Assembly (NCBI GenBank): GCA_963693315.1
Contig: OY856188.1
Span: 195,248,322-195,312,321, forward strand
Origin: Diogma glabrata
Lineage: Eukaryota > Arthropoda > Insecta > Diptera > Cylindrotomidae
DNA: 64,000 nucleotides
Direction of reading: 5' to 3'
Part shown: in pieces, positions 23,959-38,132 of the stretch
How positions within the stretch are numbered: the stretch's first letter is position 1
Layout: the number at the start of each line of letters is the position of its first letter
Position numbers and translations under genes: made by a program
Notes under the pieces: model-generated
Database searches by the model: none
What the model was told of the DNA's origin: nothing
The model's input: only the letters and a program-made list of their open reading frames with translations

Positions 23959-25814
23959 TAAAATGGTTTCTAAGTGATTTATCGTTGAAAACATGTGATG
24001 GTTTGTTTAAGTTTTTTACGTTCGGGTGTCACCCCAAAACGGTTTCGAAGTGATTTATCGTTGAAAACATTGTGATGGTTTGTTTAAGTTGTTTACGTTC
24101 GGGTGTCACCCCAAAACGGTTCCGAAGTGATTTATCATTGAAAACATTGTGATGGTTTGTTTAAGTTGTTTACGTTCGGGTGTCACCCCAAAACGGTTCC
24201 GAAGTGATTTATCGTTGAAAACATTGTGATGGTTTGTTTAAGTTTTATACGTTCGGGTGTCACCCCAAAACGGTTTCGAAGTGATTTATCGTTGAAAACA
24301 TTGTGATGGTTTGTTTAAGTTGTTTACGTTCGGGTGTCACCCCAAAACGGTTCCGAAGTGATTTATCATTGAAAACATTGTGATGGTTTGTTTAAGTTGT
24401 TTACGTTCGGGTGTCACCCCAAAACGGTTTCGAAGTGATTTATCATTGAAAACATTGTGATGGTTTGTTTAAGTTGTTTACGTTCGGGTGTCACCCCAAA
24501 ACGGTTTCGAAGTGATTTATCGTTGAAAACATTGTGATGGTTTGTTTATGTTTTATACGTTCGGGTGTCACCCCAAACGGTTTCGAAGTGATTTATCATT
24601 GAAAACATTGTGATGGTTTGTTTAAGTTGTTTACGTTCGGGTGTCATCCCAAAACGGTTTCGAAGTGATTTATCATTGAAAACACTGTGATGGTTTGTTT
24701 AAGTTGTTTACGTTCGGGTGTCACCCCAAAACGGTTTCGAAGTGATTTATCGTTGAAAACATTGTGATGGTTTGTTTAAGTTGTTTACGTTCGGGTGTCA
24801 CCCCAAAACGGTTCCGAAGTGATTTATCATTGAAAACATTGTGATGGTGTGTTTAAGTTGTTTACGTTCGGGTGTCACCCCAAAACGGTTTCGAAGTGAT
24901 TTATCATTGAAAACATTGTGATGGTTTGTTTAAGTTGTTTACGTTCGGGTGTCACCCCAAAACGGTTTCGAAGTGATTTATCGTTGAAAACATTGTGATG
25001 GTTTGTTTATGTTTTTTACGTTCGGGTGTCACCCCAAAACGGTTTCGAAGTGATTTATCATTGAAAACATTGTGATGGTTTGTTTAAGATGTTTACGTTC
25101 GGGTGTCACCCCAAAACGGTTTCGAAGTGATTTATCGTTGAAAACATTGTGATGGTTTGTTTAAGTTGTTTACGTTCGGGTGTCACCCCAAAACGGTTCC
25201 GAAGATATATATCATTGAAAACATTGTGATGGTTTGTTTAAGTTGTTTACGTTCGGGTGTCACCCCAAAACGGTTTCGAAGTGATTTATCGTTGAAAACA
25301 TTGTGATGGTTTGTTTAAGTTGTTTACGTTCGGGTGTCACCCCAAAACGGTTCCGAAGATATATATCATTGAAAACATTGTGATGGTTTGTTTAAGTTGT
25401 TTACGTTCGGGTGTCACCCCAAAACGGTTCCGAAGATATATATCATTGAAAACACTGTGATGGTTTGTTTAAGTTGTTTACGTTCGGGTGTCACCCCAAA
25501 ACGGTTTCGAAGTGATTTATCGTTGAAAACATTGTGATGGTTTGTTTATGTTTTTTACGTTCGGGTGTCACCCCAAAACGGTTTCGAAGTGATTTATCAT
25601 TGAAAACATTGTGATGGTTTGTTTAAGTTGTTTACGTTCGGGTGTCACCCCAAAACGGTTTCGAAGTGATTTATCATTGAAAACATTGTGATGGTTTGTT
25701 TAAGTTGTTTACGATTTACGTGTCACCCCAAAACGGTTTCGAAGTGATTTATCGTTGAAAACATTGTGATGGTTTGTTTAAGTTTTTTACGTTCGGGTGT
25801 CACCCCAAAACGGG
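23959..25814. repeat. 77-bp satellite array, about 24 copies
   Basis: The unit runs from AAAACGGTTTCGAAGTGATT through ACATTGTGATGGTTTG to TTCGGGTGTCACCCC and repeats head to tail every 77 bp. Units differ mainly at TATCGTTG/TATCATTG, GGTTTC/GGTTCC and AAGTTGTT/AAGTTTTT/TATGTTTT. A GAAGATATATATCATTG variant appears three times between 25204 and 25445. The palindromic GGGTGTCACCCC core also occurs just inside the left end of the hAT element (about 19721), so the array looks like amplified subterminal sequence. The last unit runs directly into the right terminal repeat. Confidence 0.92.
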
Positions 25815-25974
25815 TGACACCCGGGGCGGGCCGCCCCCCCCCTAGCTACGCCTCTGTCATTGATATAAATCATAAGACTAAATTCAATATGAACCTGAAT
25901 TGGTTTGGTTGATTGGTATTAAAGTTTAACTTGTGAACTACATCCTTTTGAAAATAATACGTATGTGTAGCAAC

Positions 25975-26750
25975 CAGGGAATTCAATATCGATTAGAGAG
26001 TGGCCGGGTACCCGGGTAGTTTTTGCTTTTTCAATATACTCGACTACCCGGGTATTTCGATTAACTACCCGGGTAATTTGATCTACCATAAAATGTTAAT
26101 TTTCAACAAACAATTAATAGATTACTAAGCTTGAATTTATAATAATTTAGACGTAGAACCTAGAACTTTTTAAGGCTTAGTGGAAATAATAGAATTACCA
26201 ATGATGAAATTTTTTTGATTGACCGATCTTAAGAAATTGGAATAACATATGCTATTGATGATTTGCCATTGGTGCAATTTTTTAATAGCTTCTTTACATA
26301 AAACAAAAACATTTTTTAAAAAAGTTATGGAAAATGCCATTTTGTTTTGTTATAAAATTAATGCCTTCAATATCGATTTTTAATAATTAACCAGTATTGT
26401 GTGTGTTGCTTGTGTAAAAATAGTGGTATTGAATGCTCTTCGGTCTCTGTCCTGGATGATATTCAGTTATTTATAAAACTAATTTCGCACACTAATTTTT
26501 GCATTGAACAAGCTTACAATTTATTTAAAGTGGCTTCGTAAGAGTTATTTTAATTCGTAAGAATTATTTAATAAAATAAACTTAAATATATTAACCCTAT
26601 ATACGGGTGGGTGCAACCCACCATAGTAACTTTTCTAAATTTATTTTAATGATTTTTCAAATACCCGGATACCCGGGTAACCCGGGTATTTCAGAAATTA
26701 AATACTCGACTACTCGGGTACTTGTAAAGTCGAGCAATTTGGATACACTA
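25975..26750. mobile_element. 776-bp non-autonomous hAT-type element
   Basis: Flanked by the identical 8-bp GTAGCAAC (25967-25974 and 26751-26758). It begins CAGGGAATTC and ends GGATACACTA; allowing mismatches these ends are inverted (CAGGGAATTCAA against TAGTGTATCCAA), in line with the hAT terminal consensus. Both ends carry clustered ACCCGGGTA motifs (26006-26075 and 26660-26720), a typical subterminal transposase-binding arrangement. No transposase is encoded. Confidence 0.78.
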
Positions 26751-26758
26751 GTAGCAAC

Positions 26759-28158
26759 CCAATTTTACGACTCATCTTTAACCCAATCACCACACCACAT
26801 TTTTACTCGATTCTTCGTTACACTGGGAATTATAATAATTCGGGTATGATGGAAGTATGACTAAAATAAAAATTCATAAATCGCAAAAATAATTCGCCGA
26901 TTCATCTACCACTTTTGTTCTTTTGTTTATCTTGTCTAAAAATGATTAGAAATCGTTTACAAGCAGTACACGATTCGATTGCTCGAAAAACAAAAAAATT
27001 AAGGAAGAATATTTTTAATTTAAAAAGAAGAAGTTAACTGATATTTCGTGTTAAATTGTGGATTTTTTTTAATCGTTGTTGTTGTTTGCATTTTAATTTT
27101 TATGGTCATTATTTGATACGAACAAAATCAAACCACTTGTTGGTGGTGTTTTTAAAGATTCTGATTATATTCTTCGCATGCTTGATTTTTCACACCTACA
27201 ACTATTAATGACATTAATGATCAAAAATCCATTTAAAAAGCTTTTTGCAATGAGCAAAGTATTTTTCTAAATTGAATTTTGTGTGTTATGTTAGACAATT
27301 AATCTCGGATGTCATTGGGTTCATGGTGCAAAAAGGATTATAAATCATATCTTTCATCTTTCTATGCGAATTTGAACAAACAAATAAGTATTAGGAAATG
27401 CAAACAATAAGATAAAAGTCTTATTAAAATTCATATCGTTTCTTTTAATATTTAAATTATTGTTTAGTGGAAATAATGTTTTTGATATCTTAACAAAACA
27501 AACAATAAAAAATTGATTGTGGGTATCACATTCGAAGAATACCGATGAAATTAAATACAGTCAAACTTCAAACTAAATAACAGAATTGAATTAATTTTTG
27601 TCAAGGTAGTTTGTTTAAATTGTTTTAACTTACCGTAGCTAAACTTTTAATTAATCTTAGCTAAACTTCTATACTTGCCGTGTAATAAGTCACTAGAAAT
27701 GAATGTTTTCAATTTAATAGAATGAAAAATTGCTTTGAAAAGCGAAAGATCTGTAACAAATGTTTTATCTCAATTCCGGTTTGAGAATCGAACCGGCGTC
27801 CCTCTGATCAGAATTTATGGTTAACCATTTAACCAATTCGACCAGCGACGAGATAAAAATTTGTTTTTAGATGATCGAATTAATATCACAATTTTGAAAA
27901 ACAATTAAATACCACTCGGGATTGGAAACTATGTACTTATAATTATCAACATTTTAAGCCCAAGAACGCATCTGCTATACTATCAGAGTGAGGACGTAAG
28001 CCTGTAGCCGTCATATTGATTCCACTATTTTGAATTTGGAAAAGGGGCACACAGCATTGAAAACTAGAGACAATAAGCTACAATTTTCGCCCATTAAACT
28101 TCCGAAAATCATTAAACAATTTTGGAGAGCAGGGGATCTCCGAGTTGCAAAGAATGCC

Positions 28159-28160
<2 letters not shown>
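26759..28160. other. AT-rich spacer
   Basis: No gene. It contains the tRNA-like sequence at 27784-27850. The final 60 bases (to GAATGCCCC) are the left flank of the (TA)n locus. Confidence 0.5.
27784..27850 (-). other. tRNA-like sequence, possible SINE head
   Basis: On the minus strand a B box (GGTTCGATTCT, 27784-27794) lies about 40 nt after an A-box-like GTCGAATTGGTTAAATGG (about 27825-27842). The stems do not pair properly, so this is not a functional tRNA. It is a tRNA relic or the promoter head of a SINE. Confidence 0.4.

Positions 28161-28253
<93 letters not shown>
28161..28253. repeat. (TA)n microsatellite, block 1
   Basis: 93 bp of uninterrupted AT dinucleotide ending at the Helitron 5' terminus. 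Confidence 0.95.
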
Positions 28254-28256
<3 letters not shown>

Positions 28257-28702
28257 TATATATATAAAAATCACGTGTCACGATGTTTGTCCGCGATGAA
28301 CTCCGCAACAATGTAACCAATCTTAATGAAATTTTGTACAATGTGTGTATGATGGTCCAGCTTGAGAGATAGGATAGTTATTATCTTGATTAAATCCCTA
28401 GATATTGTTTAATTGCGAATTAAATGTTAAATATGAATGGTTTATATGCCAACTTTCAGATGGCAGCGTAAATCAATTTATTCAATTGATAGTAAACTTG
28501 AACTTCGTGTAAGACCATTATTAGACTATCAAATATGTTTTAGTAAAGAAAGTTTTGTTTTATTTGATAATAAACGAAAAGCATATTATGCTAAGTCAAA
28601 TACGTTACCAAAGGTTATTGATAATTTTTTGCACGATCAGGCGATTTTGCATGTTTGCTGATTCGTAAATAAACATAGTAAGTTTCGTTTACAAATCACT
28701 GG

Positions 28703-28752
28703 TCGGTAAGTAATTACTTACCGATCATGCAGCCGGTAAGTAATTACTTACC
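28703..28752. repeat. Two copies of an 18-bp perfect palindrome
   Basis: GGTAAGTAATTACTTACC occurs at 28705-28722 and 28735-28752, separated by 12 bases. The first copy extends to a 22-bp perfect palindrome. The block is bounded by CACTGG on the left and CCAGT on the right, so the two copies can also pair with each other. Function unknown. Confidence 0.8.
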
Positions 28753-28912
28753 AGTAAAGGAGACCCCAGGGTGTGAATAAAAACGATTATTAGTTAAATA
28801 ATTGTGTACGTCTATTCACTAGCTTCAAATTTAAATAACATTCATTTAAAAATATTGCAGTTAAAAGATTTAAAAAAAGCAATTAATTTTGAAAATATAT
28901 TCGATGGAATTT

Positions 28913-31725
28913 AGTTTTGCAACAAAAAAACCTATAGTATTATGATGAAACGCAAAGCTTACTATTTTGAAATGACATTTTAATGAATTTTATTATTTAA
29001 ATAGTTTTAATTGAATTTTTATTAATCGTGCAAAAAATGTAATAAGCATTTTGAGCATTAAGAGTATTACCGATTTCGGATATATTAGAGATCTCGACTT
29101 CGTCTCGATCTCAAAACATATATCCTCAATCGGTAAAACACTCTTACTGCCCTTAATACTTAAATAACTATTGTGCAGGTTATATATTAATTATAGAAGT
29201 GTTAAAAAGTATCAGAATTCGGAACCTGTAAAAAATTTGTTGTATTGGTTTTTATAAAGTTGGAATAAATATAAGAGTAAAAATTAAAGAAGACAATAAT
29301 TTAAATTTATTTATTTATTATTTTAAATTTTTCATTGATCTTCTATGTTAATTTACAAAAATCAATATCAAACTGAAAAATACTCTTATTTGTATTGCTA
29401 ATTAAAATATAACGATTAGAGGTAAAAAAAATTGTCATCAAAACTGGATGAAAAACTAGGTAGCGAAGTCTATTTTTTTACACCGTTTGCACTCTCCAAT
29501 TTCATGTCATATTTTTCTTATTGACCAATATATTTGATAGTGTGATATACGCCTCATAAATTTGGGTTATCCAATAGATTGTGTTGTATTTGTATTTAGA
29601 ACGTTGTTTTTAACGTCGAAGTTTGTGCAAATACACTTCGATTTGCTTTTTCAAATTGTCGTGTATTATTTTTTGATTGGTGATAAATATTTTATTTGGT
29701 TTTTTGTTTAAATATCGGTTTATAAGCGTAGTTTGCTTTGATCAATGTTTTTATAGTTATAATTAAAGAATTCAATAACGAATTAAATATATACTCCCGC
29801 ATGAAGATTTGAAAAATTTTAAATTTTTGATCTATGGGAGTGACAACCCCGCGTACTTAGATTCCTGCTATTTGCATATGAGTTAGCTTGAGTTATCGTA
29901 AACCACTGGCAATAGTAGTGAGATATCACTAGCCAAAGTGATATCTTAGGGATGTTGGCGGATGAACTTTTTTCAATCAACGATAGCACCCTTAGTCTTA
30001 GTTATAGAATATTCTTTGATGATGACACATTTCTTTTAAAATAAAATGTGTTGGGTAGTACGAATTACAATGTGAGTAACAACAACTCATGACAACCTTT
30101 GAAGAATAAAGTCCACAACAACATGCTTTCTAAGGTGTTGATGGACGCAAATTTTTTCTTTTTTTATATTTTTTTAAAAAAATGAACTTTTTCGTTTACT
30201 TGGAGAAATGAGCTTCCATATAACTATTGAATGTGCCGGGTTAAATCCTTCAGCAAAACCATGTTTACATGATCTTGGTATATGCTTCTAGCACTAGCAA
30301 TTTGCGTCCATCATCTTAAAGTTTTGCAACAAAAAAACCTATAGTATTATGATGAAACGCAAAGCTTACTATTTTGAAATGACATTTTAATGAATTTTAT
30401 TATTTAAATAGTTTTAATTGAATTTTTATTAATCGTGCAAAAAATGTAATAAGCATTTTGAGCATTAAGAGTATTACCGATTTCGGATATATTAGAGATC
30501 TCGACTTCGTCTCGATCTCAAAACATATATCCTCAATCGGTAAAACACTCTTACTGCCCTTAATACTTAAATAACTATTGTGCAGGTTATATATTAATTA
30601 TAGAAGTGTTAAAAAGTATCAGAATTCGGAACCTGTAAAAAATTTGTTGTATTGGTTTTTATAAAGTTGGAATAAATATAAGAGTAAAAATTAAAGAAGA
30701 CAATAATTTAAATTTATTTATTTATTATTTTAAATTTTTCATTGATCTTCTATGTTAATTTACAAAAATCAATATCAAACTGAAAAATACTCTTATTTGT
30801 ATTGCTAATTAAAATATAACGATTAGAGGTAAAAAAAATTGTCATCAAAACTGGATGAAAAACTAGGTAGCGAAGTCTATTTTTTTACACCGTTTGCACT
30901 CTCCAATTTCATGTCATATTTTTCTTATTGACCAATATATTTGATAGTGTGATATACGCCTCATAAATTTGGGTTATCCAATAGATTGTGTTGTATTTGT
31001 ATTTAGAACGTTGTTTTTAACGTCGAAGTTTGTGCAAATACACTTCGATTTGCTTTTTCAAATTGTCATGTATTATTTTTTGATTGGTGATAAATATTTT
31101 ATTTGGTTTTTTGTTTAAATATCGGTTTATAAGCGTAGTTTGCTTTGATCAATGTTTTTATAGTTATAATTAAAGAATTCAATAACGAATTAAATATATA
31201 CTCCCGCATGAAGATTTGAAAAATTTTAAATTTTTGATCTATGGGAGTGACAACCCCGCGTACTTAGATTCCTGCTATTTGCATATGAGTTAGCTTGAGT
31301 TATCGTAAACCACTGGCAATAGTAGTGAGATATCACTAGCCAAAGTGATATCTTAGGGATGTTGGCGGATGAACTTTTTTCAATCAACGATAGCACCCTT
31401 AGTCTTAGTTATAGAATATTCTTTGATGATGACACATTTCTTTTAAAATAAAATGTGTTGGGTAGTACGAATTACAATGTGAGTAACAACAACTCATGAC
31501 AACCTTTGAAGAATAAAGTCCACAACAACATGCTTTCTAAGGTGTTGATGGACGCAAATTTTTTCTTTTTTTATATTTTTTTAAAAAATGAACTTTTTCG
31601 TTTACTTGGAGAAATGAGCTTCCATATAACTATTGAATGTGCCGGGTTAAATCCTTCAGCAAAACCATGTTTACATGATCTTGGTATATGCTTCTAGCAC
31701 TAGCAATTTGCGTCCATCATCTTAA
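28913..31725. repeat. 1.4-kb direct tandem duplication inside the Helitron
   Basis: Unit 1 (28913-30319) and unit 2 (30320-31725) have a period of 1407 bp and differ at only a few sites, for example TTGTCGTG/TTGTCATG (29663/31070) and one A in the run near 30180/31585. The junction reads CATCATCTTAAAGTTTTGCA. No protein family is recognisable; frames such as 31506-31697 are likely chance. Near identity implies a recent event. Confidence 0.92.
29058..29145. repeat. Long imperfect hairpin, also at 30465-30552
   Basis: AAGAGTATTACCGATT ... GGATATAT ... GAGATC pairs with GATCTC ... ATATATCC ... AATCGGTAAAACACTCTT around a short TTCG-centred loop. The arms are about 40 nt. It is duplicated because it lies in the 1.4-kb unit. 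Confidence 0.7.
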
Positions 31726-31739
31726 AAAACATGATGGTG

Positions 31740-31826
31740 TGGAACCTAGGTCTTAAAGGATTTTATGTGTTGTTGTGAGACATATTGTAATTCCAACTAC
31801 ACAACAAATTTTATCAAAAAATATTT
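31740..31826 (+). mobile_element. LINE 3' UTR tail fragment
   Basis: The block from GGAACCTAGGTCTTAAAGG through GTGTTGTTGTGAGACATATT to ACACAACAAATTTTATCAAA closely matches the LINE 3' end at 6100-6180. It is a severely 5'-truncated copy of the same family or sequence carried by the Helitron. Confidence 0.65.
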
Positions 31827-31877
31827 CAAATATTTTGACATAGCACAAATGTTTTTAAAAATTTTTGGTGAAAAAGA

Positions 31878-32200
31878 TGATGAACAAAGCCATTGAAGCT
31901 ACAATCAATTTTGAATGGAAAATTCAAAGAGGGAGATGTACTGTTGCTACGCATTTCAATGATCCCAACAGATATGGCATTTGAATTCAAACGTTTAGTT
32001 TCCAGTGCGACTCGCTTTTGCAATGACTGTCAACAAAGAACAAGGAAAATTGCTGCAAGGATGTGGTGGATTTGGAGAATCCGTACTTCTCACATCTGGA
32101 CAACTGTATGTGGTGGTCAGCTAACGTCGGAATACCTTCTGATTTATTGGTGTACGCATCTAGATCGAAAAACGCAAAATATAATGTGTGCCCACAAGCA
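31878..32200 (+). pseudogene. Helitron helicase C-terminal remnant
   Basis: Two frames together show the end of a PIF1-type Helitron helicase. The first reads LNGKFKEGDVLLLRISMIP and FEFKRL. After a frameshift near 31999 the second reads FPVRLAFAMTVNKEQGKLLQ and LTSGQLYVVVS, then a stop at about 32120 and a tail around VGIPSDLLVYASRSKN. The FPVRLAFAMT-NK-QG and SGQLYVA-SR motifs are family signatures (motifs V and VI region). The ATPase Walker motifs and the Rep nuclease are absent. It confirms that the surrounding 5.3-kb element descends from an autonomous Helitron. Confidence 0.8.
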
Positions 32201-32738
32201 AGAGCAAAGAAATAGAATTAAAACGACATTTTGAAATTTTTTCCTTATTAAAATAAATAATTGTTGCAATAAAAATGACACAATGTAAATTGAATGTTTG
32301 GTACGTTTAATGTGACGTTTTCGTTGTTTCAAATGCTTCATTCAAATCGAACACGGCTGTTATCAGAACGAGTTTTCTTGAATTTCCTTTCTTATGAGAT
32401 ACCGACAATATGCGACAGGTATAATGTTAAATAAACAAAAGTTTTACACTATTTGGTGTAAAATAAATAAAGTTTTGAGAGATTTTTAGAGTGATTAAGC
32501 TTAAAGTAATTATTTTAATTCACATGAATTTTGCAATTTTAAAGCATTTTTTATTTTCGCTCAGAAAAACTTCTTTAAAACAGTTTTTGTGTGTTTCGTG
32601 TCGGGAACAAATACAATTTACAATAGTATAATCACAGATGAAGAATTCAATTTAAATAAATATGAGATAATGAAGTTTCAATTTAGAAATTATCTGAACA
32701 TGAAAATTAAAATATGTTTTATTGTTGTTTCATCCACT

Positions 32739-32811
32739 GTGGCTGAGTCTGTATGATGGCTTTGAAGTTTGAACTATGATGTCTCTGATGAGTGTGAGTT
32801 CAATCCCGACA
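32739..32811 (+). other. tRNA-like sequence within the Helitron
   Basis: An A-box-like TGGCTGAGTCTGT (about 32740) and a B-box-like AGTTCAATCCC (about 32797) are spaced as in a 73-nt tRNA. The stems are imperfect. It may be a captured tRNA relic or SINE head. Confidence 0.4.
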
Positions 32812-33529
32812 ATAATTACTTATTATCGGGAATAATACTTTCACTAATTACTTTGAGCAATAATTGCTAACAAAATCGCCCAAAAATTAATATTCCATTA
32901 ATGTTGTCTATATATGGAACATATATGCCAATATATTGACCGTGTGTAAGATATTAGTTTCGCATTGATTTGCAACAATCAATAATGACTTTAAAATGAC
33001 TTAGGATGTTGACTAAATAGAAATATTTCTCCCTATGAATTCACATCCTATGAATTCTAATACAAAAACATTCAAATAATTTTGATTTTTTTGGCATCAC
33101 TTCTTCTATTCCTTTTTTGCATCACTTCTTCTATACCTTCATCGAATATATTTTCACTATTCTTACTGCCCTTGCTGACCATAAAATGTTATAACGATCA
33201 AAATTGTTTGCAACGTTTTTAGTAACCTACCACAGGTAAAGAAAGCGTATATTAAACCGCATGAGCACTGTGAAAATTTGTGAATCCATTTTTGTTCCGT
33301 ATGTTCTAATGTTCTATATAGAGACACACTTGAAAACTTATTTGATCGCGTATTTTTTTTATATATCCTTTGTTGTATATATAATACTATTTTTTTTTAT
33401 ATTTTACTGATCAACTAGAGTGCTGATCCTTTTACATTCATATTTAAAAAAAAAATAGATCATTTCTCATTACAACTCTTTGAAATTATTGCTACTACGT
33501 CAACAAAATGTATACACACAAACTTTATT

Positions 33530-36026
<2,497 letters not shown>

Positions 36027-36039
<13 letters not shown>

Positions 36040-37616
36040 CCTCCGGGGGGTGAAGAAAGGGCGTCCTCGGTCTTTGGTGTAATCCCACATTCTTTCAACA
36101 AGTCGGAAAATCTTTTTGCTTTTTCCGTTTTGTGTTCTTCTATTGCTGGTTTACTAGAGTTTTTTATTGTAATTCTTGCACCGTTTCTACGAGTTATGAT
36201 GTAGAACAGTAATATGATGATAACTATCGATGATGCAGAAATGCTTCCTGTCAACGTCCAGATCCAGGTTTGGTGATTTGCTTGTCTCAAATATACATTG
36301 CTTAGCTTTTTCCTGTTTTCAATATTTTCTTGATTGATGGTTTCAATATTCAAGGTTGATATAAGCTTTCGTGTTGTTCGAATGTTATGCAGAGCACCTT
36401 GAATTTCTTGTATTTGACTTCTTATTTCGTATGAATGGAATTTTCTGTTGTTAAATGTTATTGTACAATTCCAAAAATTTATCAGAAAGTTTCCTGTAAG
36501 TGTTCGGTTATGAGGTCCACAATTTGAAGATAAACTTTCGTTCTTTGCATTATTTACTAAAAGTTTGTTTTCAGAAATATATTGTATTGATGTATCCATA
36601 TCTGCTGTCACGTTGCATTGGCTATCTGTTCCCATGATTAGTGGCTTAATCCAGTTATCTCGAAATTCTTTAATTTTTGAATGTTTTTGGACGTAATCAG
36701 CATAATTTATCGTTGTAAATATTTGTTGTCTTGATTTTATTACGTGTTGTGGGTAGTTATTAATGATTGTATTATTAATAACCAACGGTACGATCATTAT
36801 TGCTGTTGATTCTTCTTTCTCCAGTTTTGGCACTTGTAGTATATAGAGTAGTGTTTCATGATTTACAGCAATTTTGGGGATAACATACTGTAGAGCTTCA
36901 TCTGGTAATGTTATGTTAACACCCTGGTCAACTAATAAATCTTTGACAGAGAGGATTTCTTTCAAAGACAAAATTTTGTTGCTTGGTAGTTCTAATTTAG
37001 TTCTGACTATCGCATCTTGGATGTTTTCTAATATGGTGTTGATGGTGTCAATATTAATTATTGTTGCTATCATCTCTATTTCGGACAGAAGTATTTTGTT
37101 AGACACCGCTGTAGATTTTACTGCTTTATTAACTGTATCTGTGAGGAGTTGGATTCTTTTATTAATCTGTTCATTTATTTTCCATTGTTGGTTATTTTCA
37201 CTAATCAGCTCGTTCATTGTACTATTGATTATTCGTAGATCTTGAGCATCTGGGTTGCCTGCTAACCACTTCCATGCTGAACCTAAAGAATCCCATCTTC
37301 TATATCTTCCATGTTGTATAGGTTTTATTTGGTTGAAATTATTGACCAGTTTTTTAACTTTTTGTTGTATTATATTGTGTAATTCTAACTTATCGTCTAT
37401 TTTGTTAGTAACTATTCTACTGATTGACCCTATAGTTAATTCTAAATTTGTCAAATTTATCGGATGGATAATTCTAATATTTCCAATTTGAATTTTACAT
37501 TTATTTAATTCTAATAATAAAACTGGGTCATTATTTAAGTTTTTAATTTCCAATTTTTGATTATTACAGTACTTGAGAGTAATAATTAGTATAATCATTT
37601 TTAGTATTGCATACAT
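36027..37616 (-). CDS. env: Errantivirus envelope glycoprotein (Env)
   Basis: 529 codons open. A hydrophobic N-terminal segment (residues about 4-15) can act as a signal peptide. An arginine-rich GRYRR site near residue 105 precedes the conserved WDSLGSAWKWLAGNPDAQD stretch, the position where Env of this group is cleaved into surface and fusion subunits. A coiled-coil-prone region follows, with many N-x-S/T sites (for example NNTI, NVT and NRT). A transmembrane segment lies near residue 460-480 (SSIVIIILLFYII) with a basic cytoplasmic tail. In gypsy-like elements Env is made from a spliced RNA and mediates membrane fusion. The frame ends inside the 3' LTR. No break is visible, unlike pol. 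Confidence 0.9.
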
Positions 37617-38132
37617 TTTATCTTTAATTAATTTTTATTTTTGCAAAATGATTTAAATTTAATTTTATTGAAAATATATTAATTGATTTAAAAGAAAATT
37701 TATTTTAAAAGAAAATTTTATTTTTAGAAAATTATTGAAATTTAACTATATTGATTTACTTATATTGAAAATATTTTTTACTGATTTAAATATGAATATT
37801 GCAATTAGCTTGTATCTTTTTGATATTTTATTTTAAAGGAAAATTTTATTTCTTTGAAAATGATTTAAATTTAATTATATTGAGAATATATTGATTTTAT
37901 TAAAATATATTGAATATTGATTTAATTAAAAAAAAAATTTATTGATACATTGATTAAAATTTGTTCAAAACACAAAAAAAGTGTAGTTCTTCTGAAATAA
38001 TAGAGAGAATAAAAATTAAGTTATATTAGTTTTCTTTATTCTTTTTAATTTATTTTTATTCCGTTTTATGTTTTTATTAATTTTAAATGTTTTCAATGCT
38101 ACATCTTGGACTTTAACATGCAACCCTCTTGG
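37617..38132. other. Non-coding gap between pol and env
   Basis: AT-rich, with repeated GAAAATTTTATTTTTAGAAA-like segments. It may carry the env splice acceptor, but I could not place one. Confidence 0.4.

Larger units (their letters stand above)
19677..25856 (-). mobile_element. hAT DNA transposon, 6.2 kb, with internal satellite
   Basis: The left end CAGTGGCGTAGCTAG (19677) and right end CTAGCTACGCCTCTG (to 25856) are inverted repeats. Both are flanked by the identical 8-bp TSD TCATTGAT (19669-19676 and 25857-25864), the hAT hallmark. GGGTGGCACCCGGGGCGG just inside the left end also mirrors the right end. Inside are a broken transposase gene on the minus strand, a small TA-flanked insertion, a Penelope-like fragment and a 1.86-kb satellite. 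It can no longer transpose autonomously. Confidence 0.9.

Noticed and set aside
31506..31697. 63-codon frame present twice in the Helitron
   Set aside because: The duplication of the frame only reflects the 1.4-kb tandem repeat; no family features and the two copies start differently.
36874..37491. Plus-strand hydrophobic frames of 123 and 78 codons
   Set aside because: Antisense to the intact env gene.
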